Shown here piece after piece: positions 10,485 through 18,438 of a stretch of DNA of 43,103 bases (its first letter is position 1; each line of letters opens with the position of its first letter). A model generated the notes under the pieces. It was given only the letters and a program-made list of their open reading frames with translations, ran no database searches and was not told the DNA's origin. Made by a program: the position numbers and the translations under genes. This DNA is from Bauldia sp. (GTDB lineage: Bacteria; Pseudomonadota; Alphaproteobacteria; Rhizobiales; Kaistiaceae): NCBI GenBank assembly GCA_020853895.1, contig JADYYB010000114.1:1-43103 (forward strand), read 5' to 3'.

Positions 10485-10614
10485 CCTCTCCCCGGCGGGG
10501 AGAGGTCGCGATTCCGCGTCGCCGGAGGCGAGGCGGAATGCGGGTGAGGGGGCTCCACCTTTCCGGATGGCGCGGAACCCCCACACCCCAACCCTCTCCC
10601 CTCCGGGGAGAGGG
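10485..10614. repeat. Composite palindromic intergenic element, copy 2
   Basis: Palindromes CCTCTCCCC-GGC-GGGGAGAGG (10485-10505) and CCCTCTCCCC-TCC-GGGGAGAGGG (10592-10614) sit after addA, with the same spacer theme as copy 1 (GGCGAGGCGGAATGCGGGTG, then GGGGGCTCCACCT). They probably end or shape the addA transcript. Confidence 0.85.
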
Positions 10615-10653
10615 GGCTAGGGAGCCACCCGCGCACCACGACGCCGCAGGGTC

Positions 10654-10699
10654 GGTTACCGAAGGTAACCTTGACGCGGCCCGGCCCGCTTCCTACCTT
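10654..10699 (+). promoter_or_regulatory. Promoter with adjacent palindrome upstream of trxA
   Basis: A perfect palindrome GGTTACC-gaa-GGTAACC (10654-10670) directly abuts a -35-like TTGACG (10671-10676); a 17-bp spacer leads to TACCTT (10694-10699), about 34 bp before the trxA start. Spacing is ideal for a housekeeping promoter. The palindrome is in the right place for an activator or repressor. This is inferred from pattern alone. Confidence 0.55.
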
Positions 10700-10732
10700 T
10701 CCTGTTCGGATAAATTTTGGGATTCAAGAATC

Positions 10733-11053
10733 ATGGCGACCGCAAAAGTCACCGATGCCACCTTCGAGACCGACGTGCTCGGCGCGTCCGGTCCGGTTGT
10801 CGTGGATTTCTGGGCGGAATGGTGCGGTCCGTGCCGCGTCATCGGCCCGGCTCTGGAGGAGATCTCCTCCGAGCTGGCCGGCAAGGTCACGATCGCCAAG
10901 CTCAACACCGACGAGAACCCCAACACCACGATCAAGTACGGCGTCCGCTCGATCCCGACCCTGATCATGTTCAAGGACGGCGAGCCGATCTCCATGCAGG
11001 TCGGCGCGCACCCCAAGAGCCGCCTCGCCGACTGGATCAAGCAGGCCATCTAG
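10733..11053 (+). CDS. trxA: Thioredoxin TrxA (WCGPC active site)
   Basis: A 106-residue cytosolic thioredoxin with the classical [10 protein letters not shown] active site and the cis-proline segment RSIPTLIMF. It reduces protein disulfides, for example in ribonucleotide reductase, and is itself reduced by thioredoxin reductase. The ATG at 10733 follows a good promoter; no strong Shine-Dalgarno is visible (TTTTGGGATT lies upstream). Location right after addA is typical of the order. An intrinsic terminator follows at 11081-11118, so it is probably a single-gene transcript. Confidence 0.96.
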   Translation: MATAKVTDATFETDVLGASGPVVVDFWAEWCGPCRVIGPALEEISSELAGKVTIAKLNTDENPNTTIKYGVRSIPTLIMFKDGEPISMQVGAHPKSRLADWIKQAI

Positions 11054-11080
11054 GCCGCGCTTTTCCCGATCGTCCCGAAG

Positions 11081-11118
11081 AGGCCGGAACGGGCGACCGT
11101 CTCCGGCCTTTTCCTTTT
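11081..11118 (+). terminator. Intrinsic terminator of trxA
   Basis: An 8-bp stem AGGCCGGA (11081-11088) / TCCGGCCT (11102-11109), with a 13-nt loop and a following TTTCCTTTT tract, lies about 28 bp past the trxA stop. Confidence 0.75.
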
Positions 11119-11219
11119 CGAGCAACGTGAACTCATCCGCCTGGGGATGTTGGCAAGCCGTGCCTTCATTTGCCCGGCCGCGCCGCTAGACTGGCGCGAA
11201 CGATTTCGAGGAGGCCGAG

Positions 11220-11540
11220 ATGGCTGCCAAATTCACCAGCGACGCCGAGTTCGTCGGCGAGGTGCTGAACTCGCCCGAGCCGGTGATCGTCGACTTCACG
11301 GCCGACTGGTGCCCGCCCTGCAAGGTGATCGCGCCCTTCCTCGACGAGATCGCGGTGGAGCTGAGAGGGCGCGCGAGGATCATCAAGCTCGACGTCGACG
11401 CCAACCCCTACACGACCACGCAGTATGGCGTGCGATCGATGCCCACGCTGATGATCTTCAAGTCCGGCGAGCCGATCTCGATGACCGTCGGCGCGGCCCC
11501 CAAGGCCCGCCTCCTCGAATGGATCAACAGCGCGATCTAG
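11220..11540 (+). CDS. Second thioredoxin with WCPPC active site
   Basis: A 106-residue thioredoxin-fold protein, the same length as TrxA next door and alignable end to end with it (RSMPTLMIF against RSIPTLIMF, and the same SAI/QAI end), so it looks like a tandem duplicate. The active site reads DWCPPCK instead of EWCGPCR. A Pro in place of Gly between the cysteines is expected to shift redox potential or partner choice; WCPPC is known from nucleoredoxin-like proteins. There is no signal peptide, so it is cytosolic. The start ATG at 11220 is preceded by GAGGAGGCCGAG, a strong ribosome binding site. The specific substrate is unknown. Confidence 0.9.
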   Translation: MAAKFTSDAEFVGEVLNSPEPVIVDFTADWCPPCKVIAPFLDEIAVELRGRARIIKLDVDANPYTTTQYGVRSMPTLMIFKSGEPISMTVGAAPKARLLEWINSAI

Positions 11541-11596
11541 CGCTTCCTCACCGCCCGTGACCTAGGCCTACCCTACGTCTGACACGCCGACCTGCC

Positions 11597-11723
11597 CCCT
11601 CTCCCCAGAGGGGAGAGGGCTGGGGTGAGGGGCTCCACCTCTCCGGATGAGGCTGTTATCGAGCCCCTTCTCCGGATGGACCGGTACCCCCTCACCCTAA
11701 CCCTCTCCCCTCCGGGGAGAGGG
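11597..11723. repeat. Composite palindromic intergenic element, copy 3
   Basis: CCCTCTCCCC-AGA-GGGGAGAGGG (11597-11619) and CCCTCTCCCC-TCC-GGGGAGAGGG (11701-11723) lie between the convergent thioredoxin and folC genes, with GGTGAGGGGCTCCACCT and two TCTCCGGATG segments between them. In this position they could act as a bidirectional terminator. Confidence 0.8.
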
Positions 11724-11755
11724 GACACGTCTTTCTTACGGGCAGCGGCGACTGT

Positions 11756-13069
11756 TCAACGCGGCAGAACCCCGCTTTCCTCGAGCACCAGCCCGGCGAG
11801 ATAGAGCGAGCCGCAGATGAGGATGCGCGGCGGCGCTTCGAGCGTCCGCGCGCCGATCATCCGGAGGGCCGTCGCCACGTCCGGCGCCGGCTCGGCCCGC
11901 AGCCCCGACGCGCGCGCCGCCTCGGCCAGCTCCTCCGGCTCGCGTCCGGCGTGGCCGGGGATCGGCACCATGATCGCCTCGCGCGCCAGTCCCGCGAAGG
12001 GCCGCAGGAACCCGACCGGGTCCTTGGTGGTGAGCATCCCGACGACGAGGATCAGCGGCCGCGACACGCGATCCTCGAGATCGGCCATCGCCTCCGCGAT
12101 CACCGACCCCGCGCCCGGATTGTGCCCCCCGTCGAGCCACAGCTCGGCGCCCGGCGGAAGGAGCGCGACGAGCTTGCCGGCGGTGATGCGCTGCAGCCGC
12201 GCCGGCCAGTCCACGGCCTGCAGCCCGCCCTCGACCTCCTTCGCCGACGGGGCGATCCCCGCCCGCCGCAGCGCCGCGATCGCGGTGCCGGCGTTGGTGA
12301 ACTGGTGCCGGCCGACGAGCCGCGGCGCCGGCAGGTCGAGGAGCCCGTCCTCGTCCTCGTAGACGAGCCGCCCCTGCTCGGCATGGGCGCGCCAGTCCTG
12401 GTTGGCGACGAAGAGCGGCGCGCGGAGGCGCTTCGCCGAATCCTCGAGCACGCCCATCACCGCGTCGGTCTGCGGCGCGATCACCGCCGGCACGCCGCGT
12501 TTGAGGATGCCCGCCTTCTCGGCGGCGATCCCCTCGATCCGCTCGCCGAGGAATTTCTCGTGATCCATCGAGATCGAGGTGATGACGCCGGCGAGCGGCC
12601 TCGCCACGACATTGGTCGCGTCGAGCCGTCCGCCGAGTCCGACCTCGATCAGCGCGTAGTCGGCCTCATGGTCGGCAAAGAGCCGGAAGGCGGCGGCGGT
12701 GGTGATCTCGAACTGCGTGATCGGCGCCCCGTCATTGATCCGCTCGACGTCGAGGAGGGCGTCGACCAGCTCGTCCTCGTCGACCAGCGTCCCCCCGCCG
12801 GGCGCGCCGATCCGCACCCGCTCGTGGAAGCGGACCAGATGCGGCGAGGTATAGACGTGGACGCTTCTTCCGGCCGCTTCGAGCATCGCCCGCATGAAGG
12901 CGGTGGTCGAGCCCTTGCCGTTGGTGCCGGCGACGTGGATGGCCGGCGGCATCCGCCGCTCGGGATTGCCGAGCGCGGTCATCAGCCGCTCGACGCGTTC
13001 GAGCGAGAGGTCGATCTCCCGCGGGTGCAGCCGCAGGAGCCGGTCGAGGATGGCGGCGGAACGATCCAT
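11756..13069 (-). CDS. folC: Bifunctional folylpolyglutamate/dihydrofolate synthase FolC
   Basis: A 437-residue Mur-ligase-family enzyme that adds glutamate to dihydropteroate and extends folate polyglutamate tails using ATP. The P-loop HVAGTNGKGST lies near residues 44-54. The metal and substrate segments VYTSPHLVRFHER and GLGGRLDATN, and the C-terminal LDGGHNPGA box, are all present, and length is normal. The start ATG at 13069 is 29 nt after the accD stop, which fits an accD-folC transcript with trpFBA upstream. No unusual residues were noticed. Confidence 0.96.
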   Translation of the reverse strand: MDRSAAILDRLLRLHPREIDLSLERVERLMTALGNPERRMPPAIHVAGTNGKGSTTAFMRAMLEAAGRSVHVYTSPHLVRFHERVRIGAPGGGTLVDEDELVDALLDVERINDGAPITQFEITTAAAFRLFADHEADYALIEVGLGGRLDATNVVARPLAGVITSISMDHEKFLGERIEGIAAEKAGILKRGVPAVIAPQTDAVMGVLEDSAKRLRAPLFVANQDWRAHAEQGRLVYEDEDGLLDLPAPRLVGRHQFTNAGTAIAALRRAGIAPSAKEVEGGLQAVDWPARLQRITAGKLVALLPPGAELWLDGGHNPGAGSVIAEAMADLEDRVSRPLILVVGMLTTKDPVGFLRPFAGLAREAIMVPIPGHAGREPEELAEAARASGLRAEPAPDVATALRMIGARTLEAPPRILICGSLYLAGLVLEESGVLPR

Positions 13070-13098
13070 CGGCAGAAGATAGGAAGCCGGAGCGGGAA

Positions 13099-14040
13099 TT
13101 ACTCGGCGGCGATGGGCAGGCTCTCGGGCGGCGCGGTCTCTTGCGAGAGGTCGGCCAGGGCGGGAACGGGCGCGGCCGCGGCGGGCGCCTCGACCTTCAT
13201 GAGGATCCGGCAGATGCGCGCGATGGTGGGCCGGAGCTGGTGCCGGTGCACCACGAGGTCGACCATGCCGTGGTCGCGGAGATATTCGGCGCGCTGGAAG
13301 CCTTCGGGCAGCTTCTCGCGGATCGTGTTCTCGATGACGCGCGGGCCGGTGAAGCCGATGAGCGCCCCCGGCTCGGCGATATGGATGTCGCCGAGCATGG
13401 CGTAGGACGCGGTGACCCCGCCGAAGGTCGGGTGGGTCAGCACCACGATGTACGGGAGACCCGCCTCGCGGAGCTGCTGCACGGCGATCGTGGTGCGCGG
13501 CATCTGCATGAGGGACAGGATGCCCTCCTGCATGCGCGCCCCGCCCGAGGCCGTGAACATCACGAACGGCCGGCGGAGATGGCAGGCGGTCTGGAGGCCC
13601 TTGATGACGGCTTCGCCCGCCGCCATGCCGAGCGTGCCGCCCATGAAGTCGAAATCCTGGACCGCCGCGACCATCGGCAGCTCTTCGACCGTGCCGGTGC
13701 CGACCGCGACCGAATCCTCGAGCCCGGTCTTGGCGCGCGCGTCGCGCACGCGGTCGGTGTAGCGCCGCTCGTCGCGGAAGCGCAGCGGATCGGGCGGCAC
13801 GTCGGGGAGGGCGACATTGTCCCACACCCCGCCGTCGAAGAAATGGCGCAGCCGATGCGCCGCGGTCATCCGCATATGGAAGCCGGAACCGGGCACCACG
13901 AAATCGTTGGTGACGAGATCGCGGTGGAACACCATCTCGCCGGTTTCCGGGATCTTCACCCAGAGATTCTCCGGCGTGTCGCGCTTCTTGCGGTCGCCGA
14001 ATCGAATCCCCGGGGGTACGATTTTATTGAACCAACTCAA
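13099..14040 (-). CDS. accD: Acetyl-CoA carboxylase carboxyltransferase beta subunit AccD
   Basis: A 313-residue carboxyltransferase beta subunit, which with AccA moves CO2 from carboxybiotin to acetyl-CoA, giving malonyl-CoA for fatty-acid synthesis. Crotonase-fold segments [23 protein letters not shown] and GFTGPRVIE are intact. The N-terminal zinc ribbon is degenerate: the region that reads KCPSCGE...VCPKCGHHMR in E. coli reads KIPETGEM...[10 protein letters not shown] here, so all four Cys ligands are missing. Partial loss is usual in alphaproteobacteria. The reading frame begins with a TTG at 14040-14038, preceded by GGAG eight bases upstream; no in-frame ATG lies near, so TTG is the likely start. 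Confidence 0.95.
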   Translation of the reverse strand: MSWFNKIVPPGIRFGDRKKRDTPENLWVKIPETGEMVFHRDLVTNDFVVPGSGFHMRMTAAHRLRHFFDGGVWDNVALPDVPPDPLRFRDERRYTDRVRDARAKTGLEDSVAVGTGTVEELPMVAAVQDFDFMGGTLGMAAGEAVIKGLQTACHLRRPFVMFTASGGARMQEGILSLMQMPRTTIAVQQLREAGLPYIVVLTHPTFGGVTASYAMLGDIHIAEPGALIGFTGPRVIENTIREKLPEGFQRAEYLRDHGMVDLVVHRHQLRPTIARICRILMKVEAPAAAAPVPALADLSQETAPPESLPIAAE

Positions 14041-14110
14041 ATGGTTAGCTCCAGTTTCGGGCCGCCGCGAGTGGCGTGAGCGGGACCCAGAGGCTGAATA
14101 TAGAGGCTTT

Positions 14111-14953
14111 TCAGGCCGGATTCACGGCCCGGCGCGCCTCGCGGACGCCGCGAGCCAGCTCCTGTGTCAGCTCGGTGACAGCGGAAACGGTCGAGCTCGA
14201 GGCGCCTCCGCGAGGGTCCAGCGAGGCGGCGATGGCGTTGACGAGCGCCGAGCCGACCACCACGCCGTCGGCGTCGAGGCCGATCGTCCGCGCCTGCTCG
14301 GCGGTCTTCACGCCGAAGCCGACCGCGACCGGCAGCCTGGTGTGGCCCTTGATGCGCTTGACCGCGTTGGCGACCCGGCCGGTGTCGGGCGAGGCCGTCC
14401 CGGTGATGCCGGTGATCGAGACATAGTAGACGAAGCCCGAGATGTTAGCGAGGACGGCGGGCAGGCGCTTGTCGTCCGTGGTCGGCGTCGCCAGGCGAAT
14501 GAAGTTGAGCCCCGCCTTGATCGCCGGCAGGCACAGCTCCTCGTCGGCCTCGGGCGGGAGGTCGACGACGATCAGCCCGTCCGCGCCGGCGGCCAGCGCG
14601 TCGGCGATGAAGCGCTCGTTGCCGTAGATGTAGATCGGGTTGTAGTAGCCCATCAGCACCAGCGGCGTGGTCGTGTCGCCTTTGCGGAACTCGCGCACCA
14701 TGGCGAGGGTCTTGACCATCGTCTGCCCGCCGCGGAGCGCCCGCTCCGACGCGCGCTGGATCGGCGGCCCCTCGGCCATCGGGTCGGAGAACGGCATCCC
14801 CAACTCGATGATGTCCGCGCCCGCCCCCGGCATGGCGCGGAGGATCGCGAGCGAGGTGTCGTAGTCCGGGTCCCCGGCGCTGATGAAGGTGACGAGGCCC
14901 GGCCTCCCTTCCTTGCGAAGGTCGCCGAACCGCTGATCGATCCGCGTGCTCAT
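14111..14953 (-). CDS. trpA: Tryptophan synthase alpha subunit TrpA
   Basis: A 280-residue TIM-barrel subunit that splits indole-3-glycerol phosphate to indole and glyceraldehyde 3-phosphate, passing indole through a tunnel to TrpB. The catalytic segments [15 protein letters not shown] (with the active-site Glu) and the Asp of VVDLPPEA are visible, and the phosphate loop GFGVKTAEQ is normal. The start ATG lies at 14953. In this window it is separated from trpB by about 625 bp holding palindromic repeats and a DUF559 gene, whereas trpB and trpA usually adjoin. Confidence 0.97.
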   Translation of the reverse strand: MSTRIDQRFGDLRKEGRPGLVTFISAGDPDYDTSLAILRAMPGAGADIIELGMPFSDPMAEGPPIQRASERALRGGQTMVKTLAMVREFRKGDTTTPLVLMGYYNPIYIYGNERFIADALAAGADGLIVVDLPPEADEELCLPAIKAGLNFIRLATPTTDDKRLPAVLANISGFVYYVSITGITGTASPDTGRVANAVKRIKGHTRLPVAVGFGVKTAEQARTIGLDADGVVVGSALVNAIAASLDPRGGASSSTVSAVTELTQELARGVREARRAVNPA

Positions 14954-14982
14954 AGAGGTCCCGAGAGGGTTGGTGCGAAATC

Positions 14983-15033
14983 CCCTCCCCCCTGGTGGGG
15001 GAGGGTTAGGGAGGGGGCCCGAGCGAAGCGAGG
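14983..15033. repeat. Palindromic element left of the DUF559 gene
   Basis: CCCTCCCCC-ctggt-GGGGGAGGG (14983-15005) is followed by GTTAGGGAGGGGGCCCGAGCGAAGCGAGGG. It sits between the DUF559 stop and the trpA start. A very similar string, GTTGGGGAGGGGGCGCGA, occurs on the far side at about 15521-15538. Confidence 0.75.
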
Positions 15034-15034
15034 G

Positions 15035-15406
15035 TCACTTGTTGTCTCGCTCGGCATCAGCGAGCGCTGCCGAGACCGTCGCCATGCAGCCATCGAGATT
15101 CTGGAGGATGTCGATATTCCAGAGCCGCACGACCCGGAACCCTTGCGAGGCGAGCCAAGCATCGCGCGTCTCATCACGAAGGCTGTCGGCGTGCTGATCG
15201 CCGTCAGCCTCGAGAATAAGTCGTGCCTTGAGACACGCGAAGTCGGCGATGTAGCTGCCGATCGGGACCTGCCGCCGCCAATGAAAGCCATCGGCCATCG
15301 GCATTTCGCGAAGCCCGCGCCAGAGTTTCTTCTCTGCCTCTGTGAGATCGCGTCGAAGTCGCTGCGCCTGGCGGCGAGTCTTGGGCCTGATGTTGGAGTG
15401 AGGCAC
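15035..15406 (-). CDS. DUF559 endonuclease-like protein
   Basis: A 123-residue DUF559 protein, a small family with the very-short-patch/restriction-endonuclease-like fold. Family landmarks are LRRDLTEAEKKLWRGLR, FHWRRQVPIGSYIADF, LILEADGDQH and GFRVVRLWNIDIL; the Asp of IADF and the Glu/Asp/Gln of EADGDQH fit a PD-(D/E)XK-type site. Start: GTG at 15406, five bases after a strong GGAGGAA; longer readings lack any such site. It interrupts the trpB-trpA junction and is flanked on both sides by CCCTCCCC palindromes, which suggests it is, or travels with, a repeat element. Function in the cell is unknown. Confidence 0.85.
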   Translation of the reverse strand: MPHSNIRPKTRRQAQRLRRDLTEAEKKLWRGLREMPMADGFHWRRQVPIGSYIADFACLKARLILEADGDQHADSLRDETRDAWLASQGFRVVRLWNIDILQNLDGCMATVSAALADAERDNK

Positions 15407-15436
15407 GAGTTTCCTCCGGAGCCGCGCTGCGCGCGG

Positions 15437-15540
15437 CCCCCACCCTGTCCCTCCCCGCAAGGGGGAGGGGATGCAACCTCTCGACGTCGCGCGATAGCGC
15501 CTCCGCCCTTGTGGGGGAGAGTTGGGGAGGGGGCGCGACC
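15437..15540. repeat. Palindromic elements right of the DUF559 gene
   Basis: CCCTCCCC-gcaag-GGGGAGGG (15449-15469) and a second G-rich stretch, TTGTGGGGGAGAGTTGGGGAGGGGG (about 15509-15533), lie between trpB and the DUF559 start. They match the left-hand element at 14983-15033 in type. Confidence 0.7.
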
Positions 15541-15578
15541 TCGGACTTGTTCCGGGGGAGCGTCTTCAGCGAGCACGC

Positions 15579-16796
15579 TCAAATGTCCATCCCGAGGTGC
15601 TTGGCGACGGTGAAGACGTCCTTGTCCCCGCGTCCGCAGAGATTCATGAGGATGATCTCGTCCTTGCCCATCGTCGGCGCGAGCTTGGCGACATGGGCGA
15701 GCGCGTGCGCCGGCTCGAGCGCCGGGATGATGCCCTCGGCCCGCGTCAGGAGCTGGAAGGCGTCGAGCGCCTCCTTGTCGGTCACCGGCACGTAGGTCAC
15801 GCGTCCCGTCTCGTGGAGCCACGAATGCTCCGGCCCGACGCCCGGATAGTCGAGGCCGGCCGAGATCGAGTGGCCCTCGATGATCTGCCCGTCGTCGTCC
15901 TGCAGGAGATAGGTGCGGTTGCCGTGCAGCACCCCGGGCCGGCCGCCGGTCAGCGAGGCGGCATGCTCGATGCCCTCGAGGCCGTGCCCGCCCGCCTCCA
16001 CGCCGTAGATCTTGACGTCCTTGTCGTCGAGGAAGGGGTGGAAGAGCCCGATCGCGTTCGATCCCCCGCCCACGCAGGCGACCAGCGCATCCGGCAGCCG
16101 GCCCTCCCGCGTTAACATCTGCTCGCGCGCCTCGATCCCGATCACCGACTGGAAGTCGCGGACCATCGCGGGGTAGGGGTGCGGACCGGCCGCCGTGCCG
16201 ATTAGGTAGTAGGTGTCGTTGACGTTGGTGACCCAGTCTCTTAGCGCCTCGTTCATGGCGTCCTTGAGCGTGCCGTTGCCGGCGGTGACCGGCCGGAGCT
16301 CGGCGCCGAGGAGCCGCATCCGGAAGACGTTCGGCTTCTGCCGCTCGACGTCGGTGGCGCCCATGTAGACGACGGCCGGCAGGCCGAAGCGCGCGGCGAC
16401 CGTCGCCACCGCCACGCCATGCTGCCCGGCGCCGGTTTCGGCGATGATGCGCGTCTTGCCCATGCGCATGGCGAGCAGGATCTGGCCAAGGCAGTTGTTG
16501 ATCTTGTGCGAACCGGTGTGGTTGAGCTCGTCGCGTTTGAAGTAGATCTTCGCCCCGCCGAGCTGGGCCGTCAGCCGCTCGGCGAAATAGAGCGGGCTCG
16601 GCCGCCCGGTATAGTGCGTGTTGAGGTCGTCGAGCTGCGCGCGGTAGGCGGGGTCGCGCTTGGCCGCCTCGTAGGCCGCCTCGAGATCGAGGATGAGCGG
16701 CATCAGCGTCTCGGCCACGAAGCGGCCGCCGAAGATGCCGAAATGGCCGCGCTCGTCGGGCCCGGTGCGGAACGAGTTGGGGGTCGCGATGGTCAC
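15579..16796 (-). CDS. trpB: Tryptophan synthase beta subunit TrpB
   Basis: A 405-residue PLP enzyme that joins indole and L-serine to give tryptophan. The PLP lysine is Lys98 in [10 protein letters not shown]; the catalytic Glu lies in AETGAGQHG; the phosphate loop [10 protein letters not shown] and the C-terminal CGRGDKD are intact. I choose the GTG at 16796: AAGGG, overlapping the trpF stop, lies seven bases before it, whereas the upstream TTG at 16802 would sit almost on top of that site. Only 10 nt separate it from trpF, so trpF-trpB are co-transcribed. Confidence 0.96.
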   Translation of the reverse strand: MTIATPNSFRTGPDERGHFGIFGGRFVAETLMPLILDLEAAYEAAKRDPAYRAQLDDLNTHYTGRPSPLYFAERLTAQLGGAKIYFKRDELNHTGSHKINNCLGQILLAMRMGKTRIIAETGAGQHGVAVATVAARFGLPAVVYMGATDVERQKPNVFRMRLLGAELRPVTAGNGTLKDAMNEALRDWVTNVNDTYYLIGTAAGPHPYPAMVRDFQSVIGIEAREQMLTREGRLPDALVACVGGGSNAIGLFHPFLDDKDVKIYGVEAGGHGLEGIEHAASLTGGRPGVLHGNRTYLLQDDDGQIIEGHSISAGLDYPGVGPEHSWLHETGRVTYVPVTDKEALDAFQLLTRAEGIIPALEPAHALAHVAKLAPTMGKDEIILMNLCGRGDKDVFTVAKHLGMDI

Positions 16797-16806
16797 GGTC
16801 AAACCC

Positions 16807-17475
16807 TTACGCTGAGACTTCTTCGAGCCGCGCCTCGGCCTCGCGCGCGGCGGCGATGAAGCGGTGGATGAGGTCGGGGTCCTTGCGCCCCGGCGCGCTC
16901 TCCACGCCCGAGGAGACGTCGAGCCCCATCGGCCGGGCGATCCTCACCGCCTCGGCGAGATTGCCTTCGTTGAGCCCGCCCGAGAGCATGAAATCGTGGC
17001 CGCGGTCGAGGCCGGTGAGGAGCGTCCAGTCGAAGGCCTGTCCGTGCCCGCCGGTACGGTCGGCCCCGCGCGGCGGCTTGGCGTCGAGGAGCAGCCGGTC
17101 GGCGACGCCCCGATAGGCCCCGATCATGGCGAGGTCGCCGGCGCTGGCGATGCCGATCGCCTTCATCGTCTTCGCGCCGCTGAGGAGCGCGACCTGCCGC
17201 ACCCGTTCCGGGCTTTCCTTGCCGTGCAGCTGCAGCCAGTCGGGCTCGAGCGCTTCCAGGATCTCGTCGATCCGCATGTCGTCGGCGTCGACGGTGAGGG
17301 CCACGATCTGCGCCCGGCCCCGCGCCCGTTCGGCGAGCGCCGCGGCGCGTTCCGGCTCGACATAGCGCGGGCTGGTCGCCTGGAAGACGAAGCCGAGCAT
17401 GTCGGCGCCGCCGGCAAGGGCTGCGTCGACCGTTTCCTCACTCGAGAGGCCGCAGATCTTCACGATCAAGGACAT
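16807..17475 (-). CDS. trpF: Phosphoribosylanthranilate isomerase TrpF
   Basis: A 222-residue TIM-barrel isomerase for the third step of tryptophan synthesis. The catalytic Cys in VKICGL (residues 5-10) and Asp in ALTVDAD are visible; [25 protein letters not shown] and MLSGGLN are family signatures. The start ATG at 17475 is chosen over an upstream in-frame start at 17493 because the conserved core begins at MSLIVKICG. It opens the trpF-trpB(-DUF559)-trpA-accD-folC block. The upstream gap (17476-17807) holds repeats rather than a gene. Confidence 0.96.
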   Translation of the reverse strand: MSLIVKICGLSSEETVDAALAGGADMLGFVFQATSPRYVEPERAAALAERARGRAQIVALTVDADDMRIDEILEALEPDWLQLHGKESPERVRQVALLSGAKTMKAIGIASAGDLAMIGAYRGVADRLLLDAKPPRGADRTGGHGQAFDWTLLTGLDRGHDFMLSGGLNEGNLAEAVRIARPMGLDVSSGVESAPGRKDPDLIHRFIAAAREAEARLEEVSA

Positions 17476-17559
17476 GGCGCAGTCCTCTGCCACAAACCCC
17501 CCGTCGAGTCACGGGCGAGGATTGCCGCCGGTTGCGGGCCGCCAGTGGCTGCGCCGGCC

Positions 17560-17598
17560 GATGAGGCGCAGGACACCTCGCCCGGCCAGTGGCAGGTG
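17560..17598 (+). other. 39-nt near copy of the addA Walker B segment
   Basis: This intergenic stretch matches addA 8202-8240 at 36 of 39 positions. In the same frame it would read [13 protein letters not shown] against [13 protein letters not shown] in AddA. Two of the three differences are synonymous third-position changes. It directly precedes composite palindrome copy 4. It could be a captured addA fragment or a repeat family whose sequence happens to be shared. Confidence 0.6.
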
Positions 17599-17617
17599 AG
17601 GGCTGCGGCTGCACCCT

Positions 17618-17782
17618 TCACCTCTCCCCGGTGGGGAGAGGTCGCCATCACCGGCTCGCCGGAGGCGAGGCGGGATGCGGGTGAGGGGGTTCCGACCTAT
17701 CCGTAAAGCACCCGGCAAAGGCGCCAACCAACTGGCGCCGGAACCCCCTCACCCCAACCCTCTCCCCACCGGGGAGAGGGGG
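17618..17782. repeat. Composite palindromic intergenic element, copy 4
   Basis: CCTCTCCCC-GGT-GGGGAGAGG (17621-17641) and CCCTCTCCCC-ACC-GGGGAGAGGG (17758-17780), with the spacer theme GGAGGCGAGGCGGGATGCGGGTGAGGGGG seen in copies 1 and 2, plus an internal GGCGCC-containing stem (17721-17740 region). It lies between the lapA-domain gene and trpF. Confidence 0.85.
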
Positions 17783-17807
17783 GAAGATGCCGTGGAAACG
17801 ATGGAAG

Positions 17808-18134
17808 CTACCGCGTCGCCGGCAGCCTTGGCCGCGTCGGGTCCGCGCGCATCGCCCCCGGCTCCTGGCGGAGCCGCGCGAGCTCGGCGGCGCGGACGCG
17901 GGCGTCGCGGCGCCAGTGCGTCTGGCCGAGCCAGGTGGCGAGCCCGCCGGTGACGATGCCGACCGCGAGCACCGCGAAGATCAGCCAGTAGAGCGGCAGC
18001 TGGACCGAGAAGGCCGGCTCCTCGGGATTGAACGGGTCGAGCGAGAAGCTCACCGGCGCGCGGTTGGCGACCGAGAGGATGACCACGACCACCGCGACCG
18101 GCAGGAAGACGAGGTAGCGGGCGAGGCGCTTCAC
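17808..18134 (-). CDS. LapA-domain (DUF1049) inner-membrane protein
   Basis: A 108-residue protein with two hydrophobic helices (about 5-23 and 48-68) separated by ANRAPVSFSLDPFNPEEP, and a basic tail: the layout of DUF1049/LapA-domain proteins, which in enterobacteria help regulate lipopolysaccharide assembly. Start is GTG at 18134 (MKRLARYLVFL); no ATG is available. It lies 19 nt after the ihfB stop, so it is the third gene of sppA-ihfB-lapA, an arrangement common in alphaproteobacteria. The precise role in this group is not established. Confidence 0.85.
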   Translation of the reverse strand: MKRLARYLVFLPVAVVVVILSVANRAPVSFSLDPFNPEEPAFSVQLPLYWLIFAVLAVGIVTGGLATWLGQTHWRRDARVRAAELARLRQEPGAMRADPTRPRLPATR

Positions 18135-18153
18135 GCCGTCACCGAGCGGTGGC

Positions 18154-18438
18154 TCAAGCGCCGGCGTTGAGACGCTCGCGCATCTCCTTGCCGGTCTTGA
18201 AGAAGGGCACGTATTTCTCGGTCACCGAGACCGAGGTGCCGGTGCGCGGGTTGCGCCCGACCCGCGCCGGCCGGTTCTTCACCGAGAAGGCGCCGAAGCC
18301 GCGCAGCTCGACCCGGTCGCCATTGGCGAGCGCTTCGGTGATCGTATCGAGGATCGCGTTGATGATGTGCTCGACGTCGCGCTGATAGAGGTGCGGGTTC
18401 TGGTCGGCGACGACCTGCACCAGCTCCGACTTGATCAT
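18154..18438 (-). CDS. ihfB: Integration host factor beta subunit IhfB
   Basis: A 94-residue DNA-bending protein of the HU/IHF family, the usual length. The beta-ribbon arm [24 protein letters not shown] carries the intercalating Pro in RNP, and the start MIKSELVQ is characteristic of the beta chain. It dimerises with IhfA (not in this window) to bend DNA in recombination and transcription. The ATG at 18438 overlaps the sppA stop by 4 nt (ATGA), so the two are translationally coupled. Confidence 0.95.
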   Translation of the reverse strand: MIKSELVQVVADQNPHLYQRDVEHIINAILDTITEALANGDRVELRGFGAFSVKNRPARVGRNPRTGTSVSVTEKYVPFFKTGKEMRERLNAGA

